Assembly: GCF_026262505.1 (NCBI RefSeq)
Contig: NC_067203.1
Location: 25,029,411 to 25,093,410, forward strand
Length of the DNA stretch: 64,000 nt
Reading direction: 5' to 3'
DNA from: Trichomonas vaginalis G3
Taxonomy: Eukaryota > Parabasalia > Trichomonadida > Trichomonadidae
Under the pieces are notes generated by a model, which did no database searches, was not told the origin of the DNA, and was given only the letters and a program-made list of their open reading frames with translations. This document shows, piece after piece, positions 37,666-47,259 of this stretch (position 1 is its first letter; each line of letters starts with the position of its first letter). Made by a program: the position numbers and the translations under genes.

Positions 37666-39021
37666 ATGGCTGAAAACCCTGAATTTCAAGTTAAACCGGA
37701 CATCGAAATCAACGGGGACGAAAGTCCAGATGAATCTAAAATCTCCTCTTCAGAGTCATCTAATAAACAAAAAAGCAGGCATAATTCAAAAAATAATTCA
37801 TCGATACTCGAAGAAGAATCAACTGCGGACAATACCAATACTTCTGATTCCCCGCCAATACCACGAATTAAAGAAACAATACAAAATAAAATCATAAAAC
37901 CGAATTCTCCGTTATATTCTTCAACCCGAAAGAGCCGTAATTTTTCATCAGAAAGTGGAAGATCATCTAATGCATCAGAATGCTCTTCGTCTTCTCGAAA
38001 TTCAGTTCGAAAACAGAATGCTATGACTTCTCCTCCTCCAAAATCTTCTGAAGACTCTTCAACGAAAGAAGATAAGGTGGTGGCATACAAGCAACTCATT
38101 GAAAATCGTAAAAAGCCTCCTATTACTTTAGCAGCACCTGTACAACAAATGTTACATCGTTCATTTGTAAATGCTCTCAAGAATGAAGATTATGTTGAAG
38201 GTATGAGGATTAGTACAGCATTAAAGATCAATAGCGAGCTAATGGAGCAGGAATACGAGAGTCAACGGATTCAATCTCGAAATGATACATACAAATCACG
38301 TTTGGAGGCAGCTCAAAATAGGTTAAATGCTAAAAAGAGTGAGTGGAATAATATAATTCAGAGTTTTGAACAAAAACAAAAGCAAAAAAGAGAGAAATTA
38401 ACTCAAAAACATGAAAAAGAAGAAGAGGAGTTCGAAAAACAATGGGGAGATGCCAATAATTTGAAAGATTTTAATAAACCTTCTCCTAGTTTAATTGGTA
38501 TTAGGAGAATTCAAAAAGAACTTGCAATGACTGGAGAATTTGAAGATGCTTTGCAAGTAAAACAGATAGCCGATGGATTAAAGGAAAAAGAGATCCAAGA
38601 TGCTGAACAAAGAGCACTTGTTGCAATGTTAATCGCTCATGATAAATTAGAAGAAAAGCATAAAAAAGAAATTTTATGTTTTGAAGAAAAACAGCGTCAA
38701 ACAGAGCTATATATCAAAGGAGAACAGTATAATGAACTCCATCCGCTTGAAATGCTCATTAAACAGCTTCAACAACATTTAGATTCTTCGAAACCTCCTA
38801 ATTTAAGGCCAACAAAGCCAAGATTTGTATCAACTGCAAGGACGAGATCAGCAGCATGCGAGAGTTTCACGATGCCTCCTAAAGATACAAAGACTACAAT
38901 AGAAATGAACGAATATCGTTTTAATAATGAACCAGAAAGATTAGAGCTTAATGGATTTGATGTTAGAAATCTAATGAGAATGCCAAAGTCTACAATGAAA
39001 GCATGCATTAGAAGAAAATGA
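37666..39021 (+). CDS. Coiled-coil protein with disordered N-terminus, 451 aa
   Basis: Residues 1-140 are Ser/Asn/Glu-rich and disordered (many SSES/SSRNS runs, possible phosphorylation sites). Residues 150-380 are long charged helices (QKQKREKLTQKHEKEEEEFE) with two similar blocks containing EDYVEGM and EFEDALQVKQI. The C-terminus is basic. No enzyme domain is present. A cytoskeletal or scaffold role fits the composition but is not shown. The ATG is chosen as the first in frame after an upstream stop. Confidence 0.7.
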   Translation: MAENPEFQVKPDIEINGDESPDESKISSSESSNKQKSRHNSKNNSSILEEESTADNTNTSDSPPIPRIKETIQNKIIKPNSPLYSSTRKSRNFSSESGRSSNASECSSSSRNSVRKQNAMTSPPPKSSEDSSTKEDKVVAYKQLIENRKKPPITLAAPVQQMLHRSFVNALKNEDYVEGMRISTALKINSELMEQEYESQRIQSRNDTYKSRLEAAQNRLNAKKSEWNNIIQSFEQKQKQKREKLTQKHEKEEEEFEKQWGDANNLKDFNKPSPSLIGIRRIQKELAMTGEFEDALQVKQIADGLKEKEIQDAEQRALVAMLIAHDKLEEKHKKEILCFEEKQRQTELYIKGEQYNELHPLEMLIKQLQQHLDSSKPPNLRPTKPRFVSTARTRSAACESFTMPPKDTKTTIEMNEYRFNNEPERLELNGFDVRNLMRMPKSTMKACIRRK

Positions 39022-39487
39022 TTTTATTCAAATCAGAAAATTTGTTTTGTTTATTTTTTTAAGATAAAAACTATGTTAATATGAAGATAAAAATATATCT
39101 ATTATAGAATTATATTTAACTTAATATGCATTTTTGATTTTTGAATGAGACTTTTATTATGATGTGATATGTATGCTATATCATAAAACCGAAATGTCAC
39201 AGATAAGTATGTGATATTGCATTTGACAATTTTAAAGAATCAAATTCATGATTATGATATAGCATATATATCGTGTTACTTTAAATTAATTTGCTTTTCA
39301 AAGGGTTAGAAGCATTCATATGAATGAATATTGTGTATTTATTTTGAAATAAAAATGAAGATCAAATTACAACATTTTTATTGGGCTCTCAAATATAAAA
39401 TTATTATCAATATCATTTTAGAATAGATTTTTCTGTTATAAAAACAAATGTTGGGAAAAATCATTCAAAAACTAATTTTAGTTTTAT
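39022..39487. other. Intergenic, AT-rich, one inverted repeat
   Basis: No gene is visible. TATGCTATATCAT at about 39172 and ATGATATAGCATA at about 39256 form an inverted repeat around a loop of about 75 bases. Nothing else stands out. Confidence 0.4.
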
Positions 39488-41230
39488 ATGGAGGAAATAA
39501 AGCTATCAGAGCTTAAAGAGATAAGTAAGGATTACATTAATATATTTATTTCCCTATATAGAATGAACTCATTCGATGAGAACGAAATTAAAGCAATTTA
39601 CGAAATGATTAAATGCAAATTAATCGAAACAAATACCGTTTCGGCGACAGAGATCCTCACAGAGATAATATATGCATCAAAATACAATAATCAATACTTG
39701 AAAACATATTGGGTATTATTCAAAATGATTTTTGAAGAATATCAAATTAAATTCAAATTCGATTCTGATGTTTTTAAGTATTTTGTTATTCAAGAGTATA
39801 AAGTCAATGATCAAAATATTGATACAAGCAATGGATACTCATTAGATGTACATGAAAGAGATACTATTTATAGAGCAATTATGGAAGATGATATTGAATC
39901 ATTTAAATCATTCACAACAAGAGATGAATTTGATATAAATCAAAAGCTTGAAAGTAAGCTATATCCGAAATCAAAGAATGGACTTTCATTTCTTGAATTG
40001 TGCTGTTATCATGGCTCGATTAATTGCTTTCGTTTTCTAAGATCTGAGTTCAAGTCAAAGATTACACCTGAGTCACTCCAGCTTTCATTTTTGGGCAAGA
40101 ATGATGACATATTGAAGGAATGTTTGAATACAATTTTGCCAACTCAAAAATGCATGAAGTATGCAATAATTTCGCATAATGTTGAATTAGTATATTCCTT
40201 GGTAAAAGATTATAAATTAAATATTGCAGTAGAAGATTGTTGTAAGTATAATAATGTTGCAGCATTCTTTCTATATTTATGGAACCAAAACTATCCTGTT
40301 CCGATCTGGTTTGCATACTCCGTATATTTTAATATTGCAGGTCTTTGGGAGTATTTTGTTTCAGATGGTGCAGATGTCAATTATCCATATCAATATGGAA
40401 TTACTGCTCTACATGAAGCTGTAAATAGTAATTGCTATAAATTAGCTGATTACCTTATTTCTCATGGAGCGGATGTTAATGCGAAAGACAACTATGGAAA
40501 GACTATTCTTCACGTGGCGGCATTTCAAAACGATGTTGAAAAAATACGATATTTAATTTCGAACGGAGCTAATGTTAATGCAACTGACAATAATAAAAGA
40601 ACTCCACTTCATTATGCAGCTAAAAATTGTCGAAAAGAAGCATTTGAGTTCCTTATTTCGCATGGTGCTGATGTGAATGCAAAAGATGAATATGGATTAA
40701 CCCCACTTCACGATGTATCAAGTGCTGGAAATGTGGATTATGCAAAAATACTTGTTTCAAGTGGAGCTGATGTAAATCAAAAAAATAGCGTAGGATGGAC
40801 AGCAATGTATTATGCAGTAGTTAATCAACATATAAGAATTGCAAGACTTCTTGCTTCATACAAAGCAGATGTCAATACCCAAGACGTTCAAGGTAAATCT
40901 CTTCTTCATTGGGAAACAACCCATTTTAATAAAAAAGTTTTTGAAATTCTTATCAAGAACAGGGCTGATGTTAATGCAAGAGACAATGATGGATCATCTG
41001 TCCTTTGCTATGCAATACGTTCTAAATGTACTGAAATGGTCTCGTCTCTATTGTACAATGGAGCATATCCAAATGATCATATTAACGGGAAAACTGCTCT
41101 CCAATATACAATTGAAAATGGTTATATTGAAATGGCCAGAATGCTTGTTCATTATGGAGCAGATATTCCAGATAATTTTGACTTCGAAAGTATTGGTCTT
41201 GGTGATGCATTAATGAGTTGTTATATTTAA
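39488..41230 (+). CDS. Ankyrin-repeat protein with DUF3447-like N-terminus, 580 aa
   Basis: It has the same architecture as the gene at 36196. The N-terminal half contains LSFLELCCYHGSINCFRFLR and CMKYAIISHNVELVYSL. About eight ankyrin repeats from residue 290 carry ISHGADVNAKD-type ends. The two genes share direction and N-terminal sequence, so a tandem duplication is likely. The frame is intact and the last repeat is partly degenerate (DNFDFESIGLGDALM). It is an intracellular binding protein. Confidence 0.88.
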   Translation: MEEIKLSELKEISKDYINIFISLYRMNSFDENEIKAIYEMIKCKLIETNTVSATEILTEIIYASKYNNQYLKTYWVLFKMIFEEYQIKFKFDSDVFKYFVIQEYKVNDQNIDTSNGYSLDVHERDTIYRAIMEDDIESFKSFTTRDEFDINQKLESKLYPKSKNGLSFLELCCYHGSINCFRFLRSEFKSKITPESLQLSFLGKNDDILKECLNTILPTQKCMKYAIISHNVELVYSLVKDYKLNIAVEDCCKYNNVAAFFLYLWNQNYPVPIWFAYSVYFNIAGLWEYFVSDGADVNYPYQYGITALHEAVNSNCYKLADYLISHGADVNAKDNYGKTILHVAAFQNDVEKIRYLISNGANVNATDNNKRTPLHYAAKNCRKEAFEFLISHGADVNAKDEYGLTPLHDVSSAGNVDYAKILVSSGADVNQKNSVGWTAMYYAVVNQHIRIARLLASYKADVNTQDVQGKSLLHWETTHFNKKVFEILIKNRADVNARDNDGSSVLCYAIRSKCTEMVSSLLYNGAYPNDHINGKTALQYTIENGYIEMARMLVHYGADIPDNFDFESIGLGDALMSCYI

Positions 41231-41334
41231 TGTTATTTTCAACAATGAATGAGAATTAGTTCATTTTTGATAAAAGTAAACATTCTAATTTTTTAATAAA
41301 AAAGTGTCATCAAAAAAAGAGTGTACGTTTAAAA

Positions 41335-42258
41335 ATGGACAAGCAACGACTTGATAAGATTCTTGAACTTCTTTGGGTATGCAAATTACCAAACTTAGAA
41401 GATACAAAGTATTTGCTTACCCTTGGGCAGCAAGTTCTTATTAAAGAACCAAATGTTTTAAAGTTACAATCACCAATTACATTATGCGGAGATATTCACG
41501 GACAATTTTACGACCTTCTTGAACTTTTCTCTGTTGGTGGTCATCCACCTGAACAAAATTTCTTATTCCTCGGAGATTATGTAGATAGAGGTTTTTATTC
41601 TACAGAAACATTCTTCCTACTACTGGCTCTTAAGGTTAGATATCCAACCAAAATGTTTTTAATCAGAGGAAATCACGAAAGCGAACAAGTTACAATGGAC
41701 TACGGTTTTAAAGAAGAATGTAAAAGAAAATACACGGATGAAACTATCTATAACTTATGCCTAGAAGCGTTTAATGCGCTTCCACTTGCAGCAGTTATCG
41801 ATGGTGATGTTTTTTGTGTTCATGGTGGTCTTAGCAAAGACCTCAAAACTGTCGATCAATTGAATGACATTGACCGAAATATGGAACCGCCTGAGTATGG
41901 CCTCTTTTCAGATATATTATGGTCCGATCCTGATGAGAAGATTAATGGATTCGAAGAGTCCCAAAGAGGAGCTGGCTACTTATTTGGTGGCGATGTTACA
42001 GCAGAATTTTTAAAGAATAATAACTTAAAATTCATGTGTAGAGCACATCAAGTTGCACAAGACGGATATTACAAATGGTTCAATGGCCTTTGCTACACAG
42101 TTTGGTCTGCGCCTAACTATTGTTATAGAGGCGGAAACCTGGCTACTGTATTCGAAATCACAAATGCGGACAAAACAAAGTTTAAGGTATTTAGAGAAGC
42201 TCCTGCATGTGCTAGAGGAAAGCAGCCAGATTCAATGTTGCCGCAATACTTTGTTTAA
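41335..42258 (+). CDS. Ser/Thr protein phosphatase, PP2A subfamily, closest to PP4
   Basis: 307 aa, the normal length for the catalytic subunit. All metal and catalytic motifs are present: CGDIHGQFYDL, GDYVDRGFYS, RGNHES, the His of FCVHGG and the His of CRAHQ. SAPNYCYRGGN is of the PP2A/PP4/PP6 type. RGFYSTETFFLLLALKVRYP resembles PP4 most. The C-terminus is QYFV instead of the usual YFL, so carboxymethylation could differ. It is a cytosolic or nuclear enzyme acting with regulatory subunits. Confidence 0.92.
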   Translation: MDKQRLDKILELLWVCKLPNLEDTKYLLTLGQQVLIKEPNVLKLQSPITLCGDIHGQFYDLLELFSVGGHPPEQNFLFLGDYVDRGFYSTETFFLLLALKVRYPTKMFLIRGNHESEQVTMDYGFKEECKRKYTDETIYNLCLEAFNALPLAAVIDGDVFCVHGGLSKDLKTVDQLNDIDRNMEPPEYGLFSDILWSDPDEKINGFEESQRGAGYLFGGDVTAEFLKNNNLKFMCRAHQVAQDGYYKWFNGLCYTVWSAPNYCYRGGNLATVFEITNADKTKFKVFREAPACARGKQPDSMLPQYFV

Positions 42259-42737
42259 TTTCTGTTATTTTGTTATTATAAGTCATTAATAAATGTTCTT
42301 GATAATAATATATTGAATTTCCTCAATAGCCCTTCAAATATGCTAACAATGTATCAAATGGCTTGTACTTACTATTATAAAAAATGATATTTATAAAATA
42401 TGAATATATTACCTTTGAATCCTTTGATATTTTAGCTACCATTTCAATAGATATGGATATTTTATTGTAAATATTGATGCATATCAGAGTAACTACTCAT
42501 ATTCTTTGAAATCAAAAAATTATCTAGGTCAAATGGAAATTTAACCACACTCATTTTTTATATTGTCAGCTTATGATTTATATTTATATATCGTATTAGT
42601 CATAATGACCAAATAAGAATGCCAAAATTAGAAAGAACGCATAATTCCCAACTATTTCATATTCAAATGTGTTCCAGATACTAGATAATAGTCCTTTATT
42701 ACCATATGCCAAAAAAAAATCGGCTTTGTAAACTCAA
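42259..42737. other. Intergenic, nothing recognised
   Basis: AT-rich spacer between the phosphatase and pseudokinase genes, without ORF or clear repeat. CTCAAATG at the next start is a possible initiator. Confidence 0.4.
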
Positions 42738-43730
42738 ATGAAAGGGGAAAGTAAGCCGATTACGGACCCATCTGGCCGCTTCGAAAAGATTGATGTGGCG
42801 TTATCAGTCCATAACAATGTCATTTGCTTTAAATCATTTGACAGAGAAAATGGTCTAGAAGTTTCATGGTATGAAGTTGATTGCCAGAACTTGAACGATA
42901 AGCAGAAATTCGCTCTCGAGCAGCGCGCTCAAGTTGTGAAAGGATTCAAAAAAATAAATCTCCTCTCAGTTTTTGCTTATTGGTTTAATTCCGAAAGAAC
43001 AATCTTTTATTTCATTACAGAATCAGTTAATTCTAAATCTGTCTTCGACCGAGTTAAACGAGACCAGCCATTAAGACCCCGTGCAATCGTTCGTTGGCTT
43101 GGCTCAGTTCTCCAAGCTTTAAATTTCTTACATACCCAGCAGACACCTTTTGCCCACAGCCGTATTGAATTATCTTCAATATTCATCAAGCAGAGTCGTC
43201 AAGTTCTCATTCCTCCATTACTTAATCCGGCATTGCTTCGTCCAACCTCGAATCAAATCAGAATTCGTTATACCACTCCTCCGGAAGCTTTGATTAATCA
43301 GGTATGCCCAGCTTCCGATATTTGGGGACTTGGCATTGCAGTTTTATATTCTACAACATCAGAACAACCATATTCAGAATGTACATCACCATATCAGTTT
43401 ATACAGAAATTGCGTTCATTTACCCCTCCAGCTAGCCTTCAGAAAGTTCAGGATGTCTACTTAAAGAACTTCATCGAGCAATGTCTCAAGCCAACTGACC
43501 AGAGACCAACAGCGGCAGATCTTCTTAACCACCCGATTTTCCAGCAGAGTTACGAAAACCCATCGCAAGATCAGCCTTCAGATATTCAAGTAGAAATGCT
43601 TATAGAACAGAAGGCCACAGCTAATCCATTTAGCTCGGCTGGAGCAATTGGACAGATCAATTCTACAATTCCATTATCTCGTGGTGACAAAGTTACAACA
43701 TCTACTCCTCACATACATAACATCAAATAA
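42738..43730 (+). CDS. WNK/NRBP-like pseudokinase, 330 aa
   Basis: The kinase fold is recognisable (YWFNSERTIFYFITESVNSKSVFDRV; RAIVRWLGSVLQALNFLHTQQTP; ASDIWGLGIAVLYS; FIEQCLKPTDQRPTAADLLNHPIF). Catalytic residues are missing: the HRD loop reads FAHSRIELSSIF, no DFG is present (LIPPLLNPAL), and the glycine loop and VAIK lysine are absent. The layout resembles NRBP/WNK-type proteins. It is probably a scaffold. The C-terminal 60 residues are Ser/Thr-rich. Confidence 0.8.
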   Translation: MKGESKPITDPSGRFEKIDVALSVHNNVICFKSFDRENGLEVSWYEVDCQNLNDKQKFALEQRAQVVKGFKKINLLSVFAYWFNSERTIFYFITESVNSKSVFDRVKRDQPLRPRAIVRWLGSVLQALNFLHTQQTPFAHSRIELSSIFIKQSRQVLIPPLLNPALLRPTSNQIRIRYTTPPEALINQVCPASDIWGLGIAVLYSTTSEQPYSECTSPYQFIQKLRSFTPPASLQKVQDVYLKNFIEQCLKPTDQRPTAADLLNHPIFQQSYENPSQDQPSDIQVEMLIEQKATANPFSSAGAIGQINSTIPLSRGDKVTTSTPHIHNIK

Positions 43731-44045
43731 TTATAATGTTTTATATGATAAATTTGTTTTGGATTTTTGAAATATCTCTATTACTTAATAAAAAATATGC
43801 TCTTTTCATCTTTACAAAAAATTATTTCTCATTTTCCCAAATTTTTTTCTCTAAAATTGGATTAATTCGTTCTGATTTTTTAATTCTTTATGTGATGCTT
43901 GGCTGAAAATACGATTCCCTTCTTTTTTACAAATTGTCAATTTGGGGGTTCACCAAAACCAATATGATTAAGTTATTCAGCATTTTGGATAAATATATGA
44001 GATAATTATGGATAATGGCAAAATTATTTTTCAAATCAAGATTTC
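43731..44045. other. Intergenic, nothing recognised
   Basis: T-rich spacer without an ORF. No repeat is seen. Confidence 0.4.
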
Positions 44046-46757
44046 ATGGATCATGACTTTGTGAGGAACAGTCGTGTTATGTTGGCACTTGGGAAATCAA
44101 CATTTGAAAAACTTTCGCAGTATAAAGTTCTTATTGTCGGATTATCTGCCGTTGGCTCTGAAATCATCAAAGATCTAGTCTTAATGAATGTTGGAACTAT
44201 AGATGTATTCGATCAGCTATTAGTTACAGAAAAAGATGTAGGATCTAACTTTTTTGCACGTAAAATAGATATAGGAAAACAAAGAATTAATACAATTTTG
44301 CCAAGACTTCATGAACTTAATGAGAATTGTAGTATCAAGTCTTTTCCTAGGCTTCCTGAAATATCTGAATTACAAAATTATCATTCAGTTGTTATTACTT
44401 ATCCGATTTCGTACAAAATACTATTAGAATACTCTGAATATTGCTATTCTCATAATATTATGTTTATATGCTCATCTTGCCTTGGTCCAACTGGTATTTT
44501 CTACGAATCTTTTACATCAAAATTTATTGTCACAAATCCTAAAGGAAAACACCCATTTAAACATGCAATTAAATCTATGTCATATTCCAAAAATAGTACT
44601 CTCTACCTTAGAGATGAAGAAGTTTTCCTTCAGTCTGGACAAAAAATTAGATTTGAAAACTGTGAAGCGTTGCCAGCTCTTAATGGGAAAGAAGTTACTC
44701 TAGAAGCTAACAAGAACAAAAATATCACTTCAAGATGCACAGGAATCAATCTCAAAGAAATTGGTCAGTGGGACCAATCAAAATCAGGCGGATTCATAAC
44801 AGAAGTAATCAAACCTGTTGAAATATCTCATAAATCGTTCAAAGATTCATTAGATATTGATATTGGTGAAGATTCAATCCGAAAAATTTTTATTAACATC
44901 TGCCGATCATTTGATAATCAAGAGGAATCAATAACATACACAAATGAATACGATTCTTCAGAAAACAATTATAAAAATTTGCATATCGCATTTGAATACG
45001 AATATCCTCCAATCGCTGCAGCAATTGGTGCTGTTTCGGCACATCACGTGATAATGTACTGTACACATACCTATTTACCTCTGAAAAATCAGTGGTTTAT
45101 CATCGACCAAAGAAGAATTTTGCCAAATAAAGTCCAACCACCGAAAAATGACAGATTTGACAGTGTCAGATTGACAATAGGTGATGACTCATTTAGCAGA
45201 ATTCGTAAATCATGTATTCTTATGCTCGGTGCCGGTGCAATTGGCTGTGAATACGCGAGATGTCTAAGTTTACTTTCTCCTGGAAAAATTATAATTTTTG
45301 ACAATGATAAAATTGAACCTTCCAATCTGACACGACAGTTCTTGTACAAGAAGTCGAGTGAAGGCCAGTACAAAGCTGCTGTTTGTGCAGATGCAATCAG
45401 AGAAAATAATGAAGAAATCGTTGTCGAAGTCAAAAATGAACTTTTCAACGAAAAAACTGCCAGAGAATTGAATTTGAAAGAGCTTGATGCAATTTTGTCT
45501 GGTGTTGATACTGTAAAAGGTCGGAAATTTGCTTCTACACTCTGCAGACTCCTCAACATTCCTTTCGTCAACTGTGGAAGTGAAGGAGCAAATGCAGATG
45601 GACAAATTATTTGGCCAAACAAAACAGGAATGTTTGAGGCGAATTACGGAGATAACAACGACGAAATAGTTTTGTCTTGTACATTGAGAAGTTATCCAAC
45701 AAGTCCTATTCATTGTATACAGCTGTACAAACTACTTTTCGATGAAGAATTCCTCAAAATTCCAAATTTGTCTCTCAAAAAAGAAAATTTGGGAAATTCT
45801 GAAGAAAAAATTTACAATTTTGTCAAAGAAATTCCGAAATCATATAATGATTGCTGCTTGTGGGCAAGAGTTTTCTTTGAAAGAGAAAATGTTTGGAACA
45901 TTTCAGATGGTTTCAAAGAAAATGCTGCTGTTTATGATCCAAACAACAATTTGCATCAAAAAATAATTCAAACTTTGTCAGTTATGAAAGCAAATCTTCA
46001 TCAAATTCATTTTACAGATGAAGATGTCAAAATGTCACCTTTTAATGTACCTTTGAAGGTAGAATTACCGAAGGTTGAAAAGGAAATTCACTCAAACAAA
46101 GAGTGGCATGAAATGAGAATGAAAATTTCTGATAATTTAACTGTCAAACCGTTTGAATACGATAAAGATAATATGACAAATCTGACATTTATTTGGTCGA
46201 TGTCAAATGTTCATGCAAAAGTCTACAGGCTTCAAGAGATATCTATGTTGGAAGCACTAAAAGTTTCTGGTAATGTTGCTGCAACAATTGCAACAACAGG
46301 AACTGTTGCAGGATCAATTTGTTCTGAGTTATTGATTGAAACATTTTCAGAAAGAATTTGTCAAATTTTTGATGAAAAGAAACGAATTCCAATGAATTTC
46401 TCTGTTGATCTAGAAACAGAACAAGAAATCTCATTCCATTCTTCTGTTCCTCAGATGAGATTGGCGAGAAAAGTCTATGTCAATCCTTGGGAGCCAGTTT
46501 TCATCGAAGATAATCCTGTTATTTTGGATTTGATGGATTCAATTGATGAAAAATATTCCACTGACTGTTTGAGTCTCAAATTGGAATATGATGGAAGTGA
46601 TTATGTCTTCCTCGAAGAAGACATGGAATCTCCAATTAATGATGTAATTATAAAGAGATTAGGAATGCCAATTCTCGGACAAATTCCTCTCATTCCAATT
46701 TTGAATGAAAGAGCTGCAAAAACACCTTTATTTATTGTTAAAATTAAAAATTGTTAG
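44046..46757 (+). CDS. Ubiquitin-activating enzyme E1-like protein, 903 aa
   Basis: E1 activates ubiquitin or a related modifier with ATP and passes it to E2 enzymes. The inactive adenylation half is seen in VLIVGLSAVGSEIIKDLVL. The active half has ILMLGAGAIGCEYARCL and FDNDKIEPSNLTRQFLY. The catalytic cysteine lies in VLSCTLRSYPTSPIHCI. The C-terminal ubiquitin-fold domain is residues about 800-903. It is shorter than typical UBA1 (about 1050), and the usual LDNVDAR reads VDTVKGR, so it is divergent. It could serve ubiquitin or another modifier. The frame is intact. Confidence 0.85.
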   Translation: MDHDFVRNSRVMLALGKSTFEKLSQYKVLIVGLSAVGSEIIKDLVLMNVGTIDVFDQLLVTEKDVGSNFFARKIDIGKQRINTILPRLHELNENCSIKSFPRLPEISELQNYHSVVITYPISYKILLEYSEYCYSHNIMFICSSCLGPTGIFYESFTSKFIVTNPKGKHPFKHAIKSMSYSKNSTLYLRDEEVFLQSGQKIRFENCEALPALNGKEVTLEANKNKNITSRCTGINLKEIGQWDQSKSGGFITEVIKPVEISHKSFKDSLDIDIGEDSIRKIFINICRSFDNQEESITYTNEYDSSENNYKNLHIAFEYEYPPIAAAIGAVSAHHVIMYCTHTYLPLKNQWFIIDQRRILPNKVQPPKNDRFDSVRLTIGDDSFSRIRKSCILMLGAGAIGCEYARCLSLLSPGKIIIFDNDKIEPSNLTRQFLYKKSSEGQYKAAVCADAIRENNEEIVVEVKNELFNEKTARELNLKELDAILSGVDTVKGRKFASTLCRLLNIPFVNCGSEGANADGQIIWPNKTGMFEANYGDNNDEIVLSCTLRSYPTSPIHCIQLYKLLFDEEFLKIPNLSLKKENLGNSEEKIYNFVKEIPKSYNDCCLWARVFFERENVWNISDGFKENAAVYDPNNNLHQKIIQTLSVMKANLHQIHFTDEDVKMSPFNVPLKVELPKVEKEIHSNKEWHEMRMKISDNLTVKPFEYDKDNMTNLTFIWSMSNVHAKVYRLQEISMLEALKVSGNVAATIATTGTVAGSICSELLIETFSERICQIFDEKKRIPMNFSVDLETEQEISFHSSVPQMRLARKVYVNPWEPVFIEDNPVILDLMDSIDEKYSTDCLSLKLEYDGSDYVFLEEDMESPINDVIIKRLGMPILGQIPLIPILNERAAKTPLFIVKIKNC

Positions 46758-47259
46758 ATTGTTATTTAAAAATGAATGGTTTTTGAATTATTTTGAAGCA
46801 ACTAAGGCGGATTTATTGATGCTAACATTTGTAAACTCTATTATAGAATATTCAATGAAATATTGATTGATAATAAAGATTCTTCGGGATAGTAGTTTTT
46901 ATCAAATCTATCAGTTCAATGCTCAATCTTTACATTTTTCTCGACAATATTAAGGGCGCACTTATGCCCCTATGACATGGCTTTCAATTCAGGTGTTTAA
47001 GGTTAATTTTCAATGACGCTTCACGCCGGTTGTCAAAAATTTGAATTAAAGTCAGATGGGCGTAAGTGCAGCCTTAAAGGATAAACAGTTCCTTTTTGCA
47101 TAATATTTGTCGTATTTATGATATTGATTGATCTTAGATGAAACTAATGAGATTATTCGATCAAAGATATATTGAAATTGGTTTGTCAAACTATAATAAT
47201 TTATAATGAAAAATAGGTTTGATTTACATAAAGGGATAGATAATAAACAGTTTATAAAA
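46758..47259. other. Intergenic region containing a small MITE-like element
   Basis: Apart from the element at 46950-47077 there is no gene. The converging E1 and RRM genes end on either side. Confidence 0.5.
46950..47077. mobile_element. MITE-like element, 128 bp, TTAA at both ends
   Basis: The ends are TTAAGGGCGCACTTATGCCC and, inverted, TTAAGGCTGCACTTACGCCC (17 of 20 matching). TTAA is a typical target duplication of piggyBac-like and some other families. The centre has no coding capacity. Confidence 0.6.
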
